Assembly (NCBI RefSeq): GCF_000716715.1
Contig: NZ_JNYJ01000028.1
Span: 38,910-102,909, forward strand
Direction: 5' to 3'
Source: Dactylosporangium aurantiacum
GTDB taxonomy: Bacteria > Actinomycetota > Actinomycetes > Mycobacteriales > Micromonosporaceae
DNA: 64,000 nt
How positions within the stretch are numbered: the first letter of the stretch is position 1; each line of letters opens with the position of its first letter. Of this stretch, positions 15,657-23,837 are shown in pieces. The notes under the pieces are model-generated. The model was given only the letters and a program-made list of their open reading frames with translations. It was not told the origin of the DNA and searched no databases. The translations under genes were made by a program, and so were the position numbers.

Positions 15657-16574
15657 GCCGCCCCTGCCCGCGCCGCGCTCGTCCGCGGCCGGGCCGGTGG
15701 TGGCCGGGTCGTCGCCCGGGGCGTCGTCCGTGGCCGGCGTGCCGCGCTTGAGCAGCCGGCGTGCCCAGACGACGGGGGTGACCCGCTCCAGCGGCAGGAA
15801 GCTGGTCATCGCCACCTGGTGCGGGATGAACGAGATCGTGATCAGGCTGAAGGTCAGCACGTGGAAGGCGTAGAAGCCGGCGACCATGGCGTAGCGCAGC
15901 TTCGGCTTGAGCACGAACACCAGCGGGCTGAACAGCTCGAAGCCGACGATGCCGATCTGGCTGGCCGTGGTGAAGCCGGGGATGCCGAGCAGCCAGTGCG
16001 CCAGCGCGGTGCCGCGCCGGATGAAGGACCGGGTCAGGGTGGCCCCGGTCAGCCAGGCGAGGCCGCCGAAGCGCAACTTGGCGATCGATGCCAGGAAGTA
16101 CGTGCAGATCACGCCGATCTGGGTGAGCCGCAGCGCCCAGCCGCCGGCCTCGCTGGTCTCCGGGTCGCCGTGCCGGGCCCGGCCCGCGGTCGGCAGCACG
16201 GCGAGCGCGACGAGCAGGCCGAACCGGTCGTGGTCGATCTTGCCGTAGCTCATCGCGATGATCATCCACTCGAAGTACAGGACGAACACGCTCCAGCCGA
16301 GCAGCCGGTGGGCCCGGCCGGTCGCGGCGGCGAGCGACAGCGGGATCAGGGCCCAGTAGATCGTGCCGACGACCAGCGGCGTCGGCGTCGGCAGCGGCAG
16401 GAGGCGGCCGACGACCAGCGGCTGGTAGAGGTTGCCGGGCAGGTCGCCGTGGTGCTTGATCCAGGCGCTGAAGAACACCACGTCGAGCGCGACGAAGAGG
16501 TAGACGAGGGTGCGGAAGGCGGCGATGCGCCCCTTCGGCACCGGCTCGAAGAGCCAGTTGCGCAGGTGGGTCAC
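15564..16574 (-). CDS. HTTM domain membrane protein (vitamin K carboxylase-like)
   Basis: 336 residues with about eight membrane segments and the HTTM pattern (AAFRTLVYLFVALDVV, FEWMIIAMSYGKIDHDRFG, SYFLASIAKLRFGG-like region). HTTM proteins resemble the membrane part of gamma-carboxylases; their reaction in actinobacteria is unknown. GTG at 16574 overlaps the upstream stop as GTGA. The last 30 residues, acidic and Ala-rich, are encoded antisense to the small membrane protein gene and look like a read-through extension. Confidence 0.75.
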   Translation of the reverse strand: MTHLRNWLFEPVPKGRIAAFRTLVYLFVALDVVFFSAWIKHHGDLPGNLYQPLVVGRLLPLPTPTPLVVGTIYWALIPLSLAAATGRAHRLLGWSVFVLYFEWMIIAMSYGKIDHDRFGLLVALAVLPTAGRARHGDPETSEAGGWALRLTQIGVICTYFLASIAKLRFGGLAWLTGATLTRSFIRRGTALAHWLLGIPGFTTASQIGIVGFELFSPLVFVLKPKLRYAMVAGFYAFHVLTFSLITISFIPHQVAMTSFLPLERVTPVVWARRLLKRGTPATDDAPGDDPATTGPAADERGAGRGGSAAEQAREEVAEAAGDVHQRAADGLDHLGR

Positions 16575-17005
16575 GGCCGCCACCTCGCGAGCACGACCTC
16601 GGTGATCTCGCCGGTCGGCTGGGCGTCGCGCAGGTGGTGCTGCACCTCGACGATGTCGACCTCCACCAGGGGTGGCCGGCCCGGGTTGCGGGCGGCGTAG
16701 GCGCCCTGGACCGACCGCAGCAGGCTGGGGTCGGCCTTGAACCGGTCGATCTGCGCCTCGATCTCCGCCCGGCGCACGCCGGCGTTGCGCTCGTCGAGCA
16801 CGATCCGCCGGCCGGTGGTGTCGACGCCGTCGGCGCGCAGCACCATCACCGGCGCGTTCGGGTCATCGGCGATCGCGAACATCTGGAACGGGGCGAACGG
16901 GAAGTCGTAGTCGTCGCCGGCGATCGTGCCGGCGAAGGTCAGCGCGGCGACCACCAGCGTCACCGCCACCCGCGTCACGCGCCCCCGCGCGCTCAACCGT
17001 TCCAT
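16571..17005 (-). CDS. Hypothetical membrane-anchored partner of the HTTM protein
   Basis: 144 residues with one N-terminal membrane segment (about 10-29) and a soluble outer part starting YDFPFAPFQMFAIA, then an LRADGVDTTGRR segment. I do not recognise a named domain. Proteins of this shape accompany HTTM genes in actinobacteria, and the 4-bp overlap with the HTTM gene supports a shared function. A perfect 7-bp inverted repeat lies 43 bp before its start. Confidence 0.65.
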   Translation of the reverse strand: MERLSARGRVTRVAVTLVVAALTFAGTIAGDDYDFPFAPFQMFAIADDPNAPVMVLRADGVDTTGRRIVLDERNAGVRRAEIEAQIDRFKADPSLLRSVQGAYAARNPGRPPLVEVDIVEVQHHLRDAQPTGEITEVVLARWRP

Positions 17006-17047
17006 CGCCGCCGGACTTTACCGTCCGCGGTCCAGTGGGCCGGTGCA

Positions 17048-17066
17048 TCACTACGCTCTGTAGTGA
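17048..17066. promoter_or_regulatory. Perfect 7-bp inverted repeat in a divergent promoter region
   Basis: TCACTAC and GTAGTGA flank a 5-bp spacer in the 292-bp gap between the HTTM-partner gene and the MaoC gene. The following 17090-17150 stretch is AT-richer than its surroundings and is the likely promoter zone. No other features are seen in this gap. Confidence 0.4.
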
Positions 17067-17297
17067 GACCATCAACACACTCCGTAGCCGCCACGCTCAA
17101 TTTTCGTCTCATTTCCATAACTGTGATCTGCGTCTCTATACGGAGCGTTGCATCCGCCCTCAAGATACTGGTCACACAGCGTGGGCGGCGGGTGCCAGGG
17201 AGGGCCCCGCCGCTCACTGCGTATTTGTCACACTCGGCTGAATTTCGCGGCCGTACCCGGCATGCTTGCAGACCCCACAACGACGAGGGAGTGCGAG

Positions 17298-17792
17298 ATG
17301 CAGTTCGGCCGGTATTTCGAGGAGTTCGAGGTCGGCGCCGTCTACCGGCACTGGCCGGGCAAGACGGTCACCGAATCCGACGACCACCTGTTCTGCCTGC
17401 TGACGATGAACCATCATCCGCTGCACCTGGACGTCCACTACGCCGAGACGTCCACGCATTTCCAGCGCAACGTCGTCGTGGGCAACTACGTCTATTCGAT
17501 CCTGCTCGGCATGTCGGTGCCCGACGTGTCCGGCAAGGCGATCGCCAATCTCGAGGTCGAGTCGCTGCGGCATACCGCGCCGACCTTTCACGGTGACACC
17601 ATCTACGGCGAGACCACGGTGCTGGACAAGCGCGAGTCGGAGTCCAAGGACGACCGCGGCGTGGTGACCGTCCAGACCAAGGGATACAAGCAGGACGGCA
17701 CCCTGATCTGCGTGTTCCGGCGCAAGGTCATGGTGCCGAAGAAGTCGCACGCCGGCCCGGAGATGCCGAGTTTTCCGGTGCCCCGCGAATAG
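17298..17792 (+). CDS. MaoC family dehydratase, candidate mesaconyl-CoA hydratase
   Basis: 164 residues of a hot-dog fold hydratase. The active-site Asp and His lie in SDDHLFCLLTMNHHPLHLD, and GNYVYSILLGMSVPD and SLRHTAPTFHGDT are conserved family segments. Close relatives sit in Streptomyces ethylmalonyl-CoA pathway clusters with acyl-CoA dehydrogenase and CoA-ester lyase genes; homologues of both occur here at 25561 and 28118. GAGGGAG lies 7 bp before the ATG. The pathway assignment is inference from family resemblance. Confidence 0.85.
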   Translation: MQFGRYFEEFEVGAVYRHWPGKTVTESDDHLFCLLTMNHHPLHLDVHYAETSTHFQRNVVVGNYVYSILLGMSVPDVSGKAIANLEVESLRHTAPTFHGDTIYGETTVLDKRESESKDDRGVVTVQTKGYKQDGTLICVFRRKVMVPKKSHAGPEMPSFPVPRE

Positions 17793-17813
17793 ACGCGTTT
17801 GAGGAGGACGGCA

Positions 17814-18572
17814 GTGGGTCTACTGCGCAGGCTGCTGGGGCGCGAGCCGGCATGGGTCGAGCGCTGGGCCGTGTACCCGGGCGAGATCGGCGAAGCGATG
17901 GCGATGTACAACATCGACCTCGGCGCCGTCGAGGCCGCCCCGGTGGCACGGCTGCCGCAACGCTTCGACGTCGACTTCACCTACGCGGGTGACGGCGCCA
18001 GCGGCATGCCCGCCGAGTCGGAGCTGGGCGCCATCCACGCCCTCGACGAGGCCCTCCGGCAGGCGCTGCGCGGCGCCGGCGGCGCCATGGTCGGCCGGGT
18101 GGTGACGGCCAACACCGGCCGCATCACCGGGTACCTGCCCGCCGGCGCGGCCGCGCCCGCGCTGCCCGACATCCCCGCGCTGCGGCCGGTCGGCACGCTC
18201 GGGTCCGACCCGGGCTGGACCCGGGTCCGCGACGAGCTCACCCCCGACGCGTGGCAGCGCAACATCATGGAGGACAACCAGGTCGTGCAGGAGCTGGAGG
18301 GCCACGGCGACCGGCTCAGCCAGCCGCGGCCGGTGGAGTTCCTCGCGTACTTCCCCGACACCGACCGCGCCGAGGCGGCCGCCGGGGACCTGCGCAACCT
18401 CGGGTTCGCGGTCACCGTCGAGCGGGGCGACGAGGCGGACTTCGTGCTGCAGGCGATCCGCCGCGACGCGGTCGAGCCGCCGACGCTGCACGAGGTCACC
18501 TGGGAGGTCCGGGGCATCGTGGAGCGCCACGACGGCATCTACGACGGCTGGGGCTGCATGGTCCAGGTCTGA
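17814..18572 (+). CDS. DUF695 and RraB domain protein
   Basis: 252 residues. Residues about 12-140 resemble DUF695 (AVYPGEIGEAMAMYNIDLGA), and about 165-250 the RNase E inhibitor RraB fold (PVEFLAYFPDTDRAEAAAGD...). RraB binds and restrains RNase E in gammaproteobacteria; a role in RNA turnover here is inferred. GTG at 17814 follows GAGGAGG at 17801-17807 with ideal spacing, which decides the start over TTG at 17799. It lies 21 bp after the MaoC gene. Confidence 0.75.
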   Translation: MGLLRRLLGREPAWVERWAVYPGEIGEAMAMYNIDLGAVEAAPVARLPQRFDVDFTYAGDGASGMPAESELGAIHALDEALRQALRGAGGAMVGRVVTANTGRITGYLPAGAAAPALPDIPALRPVGTLGSDPGWTRVRDELTPDAWQRNIMEDNQVVQELEGHGDRLSQPRPVEFLAYFPDTDRAEAAAGDLRNLGFAVTVERGDEADFVLQAIRRDAVEPPTLHEVTWEVRGIVERHDGIYDGWGCMVQV

Positions 18573-18578
18573 CGCCGT

Positions 18579-18615
18579 CTCCGGGACGGGCCGGGGGTTC
18601 CGAGGCGTCCCGGAG
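18579..18615 (+). terminator. Terminator after the RraB-domain gene
   Basis: CTCCGGGAC (18579-18587) and GTCCCGGAG (18607-18615) are perfect 9-bp arms with a 19-nt loop, beginning 7 bp after the stop codon. It lies in a convergent gap, so it may also act on the minus-strand gene. Confidence 0.65.
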
Positions 18616-18687
18616 GGCGTTTGGAGGCCAGCCGGATGAGAAGGATTGCCCAGCCCACCCGACCGGCGCCCACCGGCGCGCCGCCCG

Positions 18688-19170
18688 CTAGTGGCGGTGC
18701 AGGGCCCGCGCCAATTCCCTGCCGATCTCGTTGACGAACTCCCGCTCGGCGAGCAGGATCTCGACGCCGCCGAGCCGGATCACGCCGGGCCGCCACGCGG
18801 TCCGGCCGACGCTGGCCGCGACGTCCATCAGCCACTCGCCGTAGGCGAGCGCGACGTCCGTGCCCAGCCGCCCGGCCAGTATCCGCACGGCCGCGCCACA
18901 CTCGGCGAGCACGCCCGCGCGGTCCAGCGGCGCGGTGACGGTCACCTGCTCAGCGAAGATCGCCGCGACGACGCCCCGGACCAGCAGCGCCCTGGAGCGC
19001 TGGCCGGCCGCGATGGCCTCGACCCCGGCGACGGCGTCGACCTCCTCGTCCCCGGCGCTGGCGACGACGAGGACGTGGCGGGGGAGCCTGACGAGCCGGT
19101 CCCACTCGTGCCGGTGCAGCGGCAGGTCGACCCCGGCGCTGGGATGGCTCGGTGTGGGCTGGCTCGGCAT
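18688..19170 (-). CDS. Hypothetical protein
   Basis: 160 residues, soluble, without signal peptide. It has an alternating hydrophobic and alpha-helical pattern (VLVVASAGDEEVDAV, RALLVRGVVAAIFAEQ) and a conserved-looking IRLGGVEILLAEREFVNEIG near the C-terminus. I do not recognise a family. ATG at 19170 is preceded by GGGAGGT, which decides the start; the 17 upstream residues of the longer ORF have no support. Confidence 0.6.
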   Translation of the reverse strand: MPSQPTPSHPSAGVDLPLHRHEWDRLVRLPRHVLVVASAGDEEVDAVAGVEAIAAGQRSRALLVRGVVAAIFAEQVTVTAPLDRAGVLAECGAAVRILAGRLGTDVALAYGEWLMDVAASVGRTAWRPGVIRLGGVEILLAEREFVNEIGRELARALHRH

Positions 19171-19270
19171 GGCGTACCTCCCACTCGCGAGCGTATGCCG
19201 AAAAGTCCGACCCAGCCGCAATTCTGCGGGTTTGCCCCCAGGTGCTCCTACCGGACGCCGCGCGGAGGGC

Positions 19271-19390
19271 TCGGCGCGACCGTTCAGCGAACGGTGCGAC
19301 CTGTCAGTGCGCGGCGCGGCCGCTCAGTGGGCGGCGCGGGCCGGTGGTCGGCTGGGAGCGCACGGCCGCTCAGTGGGCGGCGCGGGCCGG
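19271..19390. repeat. Duplicated 3' end of the DCC gene and degenerate 20-bp repeats
   Basis: The block at 19362-19390, which encodes the last codons and stop of the DCC gene, recurs almost exactly at 19316-19344 beyond the stop. Upstream of that, two looser 20-bp units (19271-19310) repeat the same pattern, each with a TCAG core. Confidence 0.6.
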
Positions 19391-19789
19391 GTGGTCGGGC
19401 GGCAGGGCGCAGGCCGCGGTGCCGCCGGGCATCCGGTGCCGGTTGCGGGCGACCCACCGGTACACCGGCCAGGCGAGCGCGGCGACGGGCCGCAGCCCGA
19501 GGACGGCCCCGGCGGGCCGCCACAGCAGCCGCCCGGCGAGCCCGGGGGCGGTCCTGAGCATGTCGGCGATGGCGACAGGACCGGCGGTCGGGGCCCGGCC
19601 GGCGCTCACCCACTGCACCGCGGCGCCCGCCTGCTCCTCGGTCACGCCGAGCGCGTCGAGGTCGGCGAACTGCCACGCCACGACGTGCGCGGCCGGCCTG
19701 ATGCGGCGCTCGATGAAGCGGGCGCATGATGAACAGAACGCGCAGTCACCGTCGAACACGAACGTCGGCCGATCCATGTCCTCCATCAT
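19370..19789 (-). CDS. DCC1-like thiol-disulfide oxidoreductase (DUF393)
   Basis: 139 residues. The N-terminal FVFDGDCAFCSSC is the DCC signature (Asp-x-x-Cys with CxxC) of DUF393 proteins, which have a thioredoxin-like fold and are thought to exchange disulfides. A second part is rich in Ala and Trp (ALAWPVYRWVARNRHRM), typical of the family tail. ATG at 19789 is used; ATG at 19777 is in frame with GGAGG only 2 bp away. It is divergent from the thioredoxin gene, a fitting functional neighbour. Confidence 0.82.
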   Translation of the reverse strand: MMEDMDRPTFVFDGDCAFCSSCARFIERRIRPAAHVVAWQFADLDALGVTEEQAGAAVQWVSAGRAPTAGPVAIADMLRTAPGLAGRLLWRPAGAVLGLRPVAALAWPVYRWVARNRHRMPGGTAACALPPDHPARAAH

Positions 19790-19900
19790 GGATCACGCGC
19801 CCGCGGAGGCCATCGTGAGCCCGGACACCGGTTGGGAATGCCGGTAAGGGGTACGTGGTTACAACGGTGCGTACCCGACGCCCGAAAGGATCGGACAGAC

Positions 19901-20404
19901 ATGGCAACCGTAGAACTGACCGCCGAGAACTTCGCCGAGAAGGTCGGCGGCGAGGGCATCACCCTGGTCGACTTCTGGGCCGAGTGGTGCGGGCCGTGTC
20001 GGGCCTTTGCGCCGACGTACGAGAAGGTCTCGGAGAACAACCCGGACCTGCTCTTCGGCAAGGTGGACACCGAAGCCCAGCCGGAGCTCGCGATGGAGTT
20101 CCAGATCCGCTCCATCCCCACGCTGATGATCGTGCGCGACGGCGTCGCGGTGTTCTCCCAGCCCGGCATGATGCGTGAGCAGCAGCTCGAGTCGCTGATC
20201 AAGCAGGTCCGCGACCTGGACATGGACGAGGTCCGGGCGCAGATCGCCGAGCACACCGCCGGCAAGCACGGTGACGCCAAGACCGCCGACGCCCCGAAGG
20301 CGGAGACGGCCAAGACCGAGACGGCGAAGACCGAGGCCTCGGACGCCACCCCGGCCGGCGTCACTGAGCGTGAGAACTCGGTGGGTGAATCGGTCGAGGC
20401 GTAG
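19901..20404 (+). CDS. trxA: Thioredoxin with a charged C-terminal extension
   Basis: 167 residues. Residues 1-105 form a standard thioredoxin with the redox motif WCGPC and the cis-proline segment SIPTL. After it come about 60 extra residues in which Ala, Lys, Thr and Glu repeat (AKTADAPKAETAKTETAKTE), absent from ordinary 105-110 residue thioredoxins. ATG at 19901 fits the fold start and has AAAGGA upstream. The radical SAM gene starts 36 bp after the stop but has its own operator between. Confidence 0.9.
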   Translation: MATVELTAENFAEKVGGEGITLVDFWAEWCGPCRAFAPTYEKVSENNPDLLFGKVDTEAQPELAMEFQIRSIPTLMIVRDGVAVFSQPGMMREQQLESLIKQVRDLDMDEVRAQIAEHTAGKHGDAKTADAPKAETAKTETAKTEASDATPAGVTERENSVGESVEA

Positions 20405-20416
20405 CTTGCGGTTCGT

Positions 20417-20432
20417 TCGTACGCGTGTTCGA
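20417..20432 (+). promoter_or_regulatory. LexA-like (SOS) box before the Rv2578c-type gene
   Basis: TCGTAC-GCGT-GTTCGA differs from the actinobacterial SOS box TCGAAC-N4-GTTCGA at one base and lies 8 bp before the GTG. The identical half-site pattern in the same orientation precedes the AlkA-like gene at 40907-40922. To my recollection Rv2578c belongs to the M. tuberculosis LexA regulon, which supports the call. Confidence 0.65.
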
Positions 20433-20440
20433 ATGAGCGT

Positions 20441-23050
20441 GTGCGATGGGACAATCTGAAGGCGGCCGGCGGTCCCGGCACCGGTGATGCCGGGCCAGTG
20501 CGAGCCCTGCCGCTCGCACTGCCCGGGGCCGTCGCCCGCACCTTCGACACCCCGGAGTTCCGGGGTGTCACGTTCTACGAGGTGCAGGCAAAGTCCCTGA
20601 TCAACCGGGTTCCCGGGCGGTCGAGGGTGCCGTTCGAATGGACGATCAACCCGTATCGGGGCTGCTCGCACGCGTGCGTCTACTGCCTCACCGGCGACAC
20701 CCCGATCCTCATGGCCGACGGCACCACCCGCCCCCTCGCAGACCTGCGCCCGGGCGACGCGATCATCGGCACCGTGCGTGACGGACGGTTGCGGCGCTAC
20801 GTGCCGACGACCGTCCTCGCGCACTGGTCGACCGTGAAGGCCGCGCACCGCGTCACCCTGCACGACGGCACGACCCTGATCGCCTCCGGCGACCACCGCT
20901 TCCTGTCCGACCGCGGCTGGAAGCACGTCACGGGCGCCCGGCACGGCCGCGCCCGCCGGCCCCACCTGACCACCGCCAACCGGCTCGCCGGCTTCGGCGC
21001 CCTGCCGGAGCGCCCGCCCGAGTCACCGGCGTACCGGCGCGGCTATCTGTGCGGCTTCGTGCACGGCGACGGTCACGTCGGCCCCGTCGCACCCGCCGCG
21101 CTGCGCCGGGCCAGGGCATATGCCACGGCGTGCGGCGGGCTGCACGCGATGGCCCACGACGACCGCGAGTACGCGGGCGCCAGCGTCCGGGACGCGAGCG
21201 CCGTCCTCGACTGGCCCGACGAGCCGGCCCGCGCCTGGCGGCAGGGGTTCGTCGCGGGGCTGTTCGACGCCGCGGGGCAGCTCTCCCCCGGCGACGGCGA
21301 CCTGCCCGTCTTCGACCTGGTCGACAAGGTCGTCATCGACTGGCTCGTCGAGTGCCTGGCGGTGCTCGGCTTCGCCACCGTCACCGACGGCACCCTGACC
21401 AGGGTGCTCGGCGGGGTGCGGGAGCGGCTGCGGTTCGGGCTCATGTTCGCCCCGGCCACCCCGACCGGCACCGTCGCCGGCGAGCTCGTCCGCGGCGACG
21501 ACGGCCTGCGGGTGACCGCGATCGAGCCGCTCGGCGTCGACCTGCCCATGTTCGACATCACCACCGGCACCGGCGACTTCATCGCCGCCGGGGTGGTCAG
21601 CCACAACTGCTTCGCCCGCAACACCCACACCTACCTCGACCTGGACGCCGGCCACGACTTCGACTCGCAGATCGTGGTCAAGGTCAACGCCGCCGACGTG
21701 CTGCGCCGCGAGCTGGCCGCGCCGTCGTGGCCGGGCAAGCACCTGGCGATGGGCACCAACGTCGACTGCTACCAGCGCGCCGAGGGGCGGTATCAGCTGA
21801 TGCCCGGCATCCTCGCCGCGCTGCGCGACCACGCGAACCCGTTCTCGATCCTCACCAAGGGCACCCTGATCGCCCGCGACCTCGACCTGCTGACCCAGGC
21901 GGCGGCGGTGACGAGTGTCAGCGTGTCGATGTCGATCGGCTTCCTCGACGAGGCGCTGTGGCGCTCCGTGGAGCCGGGCACGCCCAGCCCGCGCCGCCGG
22001 CTCGACGTGGTGCGCCGCTTCGCCGACGCCGGGTTCGCCGTCGGGGTCCTCATGGCCCCGATCCTGCCCGGCCTCACCGACACGCCCGAGTCGATCGACG
22101 CGACCGTCGCCGCCCTCGCCGCGGCCGGCGCCGCCAGCGTGGTGCCGTTGCCGCTGCACCTGCGCCCCGGCGCGCGGGAGTGGTATCAGGCGTGGCTGGC
22201 CCGCGAGCACCCGCACCTGGTGCCGCGCTACCGCCAGCTGTACGGCGCCGGCGCGTACACCGGCCAGGCCTACCAGCGTGAGGTCGCCGCCCGGGTCCGC
22301 CTCGCCTGCCGCCGCCACGGCCTGCCGACGGGCGGCACCGGCACGACCCGCCAACCGTCCGCCGGCCCGCCTGACGTCCCGACCGCCGTCCCGACCGCCG
22401 TCCCGACCGCCGTCCCGACCGCCGTCCCGACCGCCGTCCCGTCCGGCGTCCTGTTCGGCGGCCTGCTGGACGGGCTGGCGGACGGATTGACGGGCAGGCC
22501 GACGGACGGGCTGGCGGGCGGGCTGGCGGGCGGGCGTTCCGTGGGACCTTCACCCGCTGGTTCACCACCCGACGCGCTGTTCGGCACCGAGCCGCTCGCG
22601 GCACCGGAGACGGCGGCAGGGGCGGCGCGCGGGCCGTCGCCGGCTGGGCGGCCGCGGTCCGTGACGGAGGTCGATGCGGAGACAAAGGTCGGGGCAGCCG
22701 CGCCCGACCGGGTCGCCACCACCGCCGTGCCGGGGCGGCCCGCGACCACCGCCGCGGACGATCGAGCGGCCACCGCCGCGGACGATCGAGCGACCACCGC
22801 CACGGGTGACCGGTCCGCCACCGCTCCGGGTGACCGCGCGACCACCGCCGCGGGTGACCGGACGAGCGCCGCTACGGGCGATCGGGTGACCACCGCCCCG
22901 GGCGGCCGGACGATCGTCGCCGCGGGTGACCGGGCAGGCGCCGCCACGGGTGACCGGGCGGGCATCACCGCGGGCGAGCGGGCGGGTGCCGTGGCGGGTG
23001 GACGGGGGATCCGGCTGGTGGAAACCGTCGAGCAGCTGTCGTTGCTGTGA
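20441..23050 (+). CDS. Intein-containing Rv2578c family radical SAM protein
   Basis: 869 residues as translated. The N-terminal extein (1-81) and residues 390 to about 630 form a spore-photoproduct-lyase-like radical SAM enzyme. The CxxxCxxC cluster motif (C75, C79, C82) is split by a 308-residue intein beginning at C82; after splicing, Cys+1 restores the third cysteine. The C-terminal 240 residues are low-complexity: five VPTA repeats, Gly/Leu repeats, and eleven 8-residue repeats ending in DR or GR. Family members normally stop near 340 residues without such a tail. GTG at 20441 gives the family start MRWDN. Confidence 0.9.
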   Translation: MRWDNLKAAGGPGTGDAGPVRALPLALPGAVARTFDTPEFRGVTFYEVQAKSLINRVPGRSRVPFEWTINPYRGCSHACVYCLTGDTPILMADGTTRPLADLRPGDAIIGTVRDGRLRRYVPTTVLAHWSTVKAAHRVTLHDGTTLIASGDHRFLSDRGWKHVTGARHGRARRPHLTTANRLAGFGALPERPPESPAYRRGYLCGFVHGDGHVGPVAPAALRRARAYATACGGLHAMAHDDREYAGASVRDASAVLDWPDEPARAWRQGFVAGLFDAAGQLSPGDGDLPVFDLVDKVVIDWLVECLAVLGFATVTDGTLTRVLGGVRERLRFGLMFAPATPTGTVAGELVRGDDGLRVTAIEPLGVDLPMFDITTGTGDFIAAGVVSHNCFARNTHTYLDLDAGHDFDSQIVVKVNAADVLRRELAAPSWPGKHLAMGTNVDCYQRAEGRYQLMPGILAALRDHANPFSILTKGTLIARDLDLLTQAAAVTSVSVSMSIGFLDEALWRSVEPGTPSPRRRLDVVRRFADAGFAVGVLMAPILPGLTDTPESIDATVAALAAAGAASVVPLPLHLRPGAREWYQAWLAREHPHLVPRYRQLYGAGAYTGQAYQREVAARVRLACRRHGLPTGGTGTTRQPSAGPPDVPTAVPTAVPTAVPTAVPTAVPSGVLFGGLLDGLADGLTGRPTDGLAGGLAGGRSVGPSPAGSPPDALFGTEPLAAPETAAGAARGPSPAGRPRSVTEVDAETKVGAAAPDRVATTAVPGRPATTAADDRAATAADDRATTATGDRSATAPGDRATTAAGDRTSAATGDRVTTAPGGRTIVAAGDRAGAATGDRAGITAGERAGAVAGGRGIRLVETVEQLSLL
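20684..21607 (+). other. Intein in the radical SAM cysteine motif
   Basis: 308 codons. It begins with the intein block A pattern CLTGDTPILMADG and ends VVSHN before Cys+1, giving the expected Cys1, terminal His-Asn and Cys+1 splicing residues; SGDH near residue 70 of the intein is the block B His. A LAGLIDADG-type endonuclease region lies in the middle. Motif 1 (YLCGFVHGDG) keeps the catalytic Asp, but motif 2 (FVAGLFDAAG) has Ala at the acidic position. Confidence 0.92.
22381..22440 (+). repeat. Five tandem 12-bp repeats (VPTA coding)
   Basis: Five exact copies of GACCGCCGTCCC, in frame, encode a Val-Pro-Thr-Ala run in the C-terminal extension of the radical SAM protein. Perfect copies imply recent slippage. 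Confidence 0.9.
22742..23005 (+). repeat. Eleven degenerate 24-bp repeats (8-residue units)
   Basis: Eleven in-frame units of 8 codons, pattern (A/T)TTAAGDR, near the 3' end of the radical SAM gene. Units differ by several bases, so the array is older than the 12-bp array upstream. Confidence 0.85.
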
Positions 23051-23095
23051 TCGGCGGTCAGGAAACCGTCAGCTAGCGTGCATAAGCTCGGTCGT

Positions 23096-23806
23096 ATGCG
23101 TGCTCGTGCCGGTGACTTCCTGGTGCTCCTCGCGCCGACCGTCGTGGTCGGCGTGCTGGTGCCGGTCGTGGCCAGAGACGACCCGGGCGCCTATGTGCCG
23201 TTGCTGCTCGCGCTGCTGGTCATCGCCACGATCGGGATCGCGTTCGGGCTGATCCTGCTGGCGCAGACGACCCGGGGGCCGTCGACGTTCGCGATCGTGG
23301 TGTGGCGGGAGCAGGCGGCGTTCCGGGTCCGGCCCAGCTTCCGCCGGCAGTGCGTGTTCTACGGGGTGCTCGGCGCCGCACTGATCCTGATGGCGTTCAA
23401 CGGTTTCCGGGTCGGTCACCTGTCGGTGCTGCGGGCCATGTCGTACGGGATCATCGTCCTCACCACCCTGTTCCTGCTGATCCTGTCGGTCAGGATGCTG
23501 CGCAGCGGCCCGCTGGTCCTCACCGCCGAAGGCATCGCGATCGACGGTGGTCGTTCGTTCGTACCGTGGGACGCCCTGGACACCACGTCCGAGCCGGGCA
23601 CGTGGGCGGTCTGCAGCCCTGAGCTGGTGCGGGGTCGGCGGGTGCGGGAGTTCCGGCCCGGTGAGGACGTGCCCCTCGAGGTGTCGCTGTACTTCCTGAC
23701 CCGCGTCATCGACCTGTACGCGCGGCAGCCGGAGCGGCGCGCCGCGATCGGTACCCCGGAGGAGCTGGAGCGGCTGCGCGGCACGCTCACCCGGCAGGTC
23801 ACCTGA
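23096..23806 (+). CDS. Membrane protein with PH-like C-terminal domain
   Basis: 236 residues with about four membrane segments in the first 150, then a domain starting LVLTAEGIAIDGGRSFVPWD that resembles bacterial PH domains. The C-terminal DLYARQPERRAAIGTPEELERL matches the end of the protein at 24357, so the two are distant paralogues flanking a potassium channel gene. ATG at 23096 is chosen; a GTG at 23078 is in frame. Function unknown. Confidence 0.65.
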   Translation: MRARAGDFLVLLAPTVVVGVLVPVVARDDPGAYVPLLLALLVIATIGIAFGLILLAQTTRGPSTFAIVVWREQAAFRVRPSFRRQCVFYGVLGAALILMAFNGFRVGHLSVLRAMSYGIIVLTTLFLLILSVRMLRSGPLVLTAEGIAIDGGRSFVPWDALDTTSEPGTWAVCSPELVRGRRVREFRPGEDVPLEVSLYFLTRVIDLYARQPERRAAIGTPEELERLRGTLTRQVT

Positions 23807-23837
23807 TCCCGTCCGCGCCGCGGGAGACCGTTGAGCT

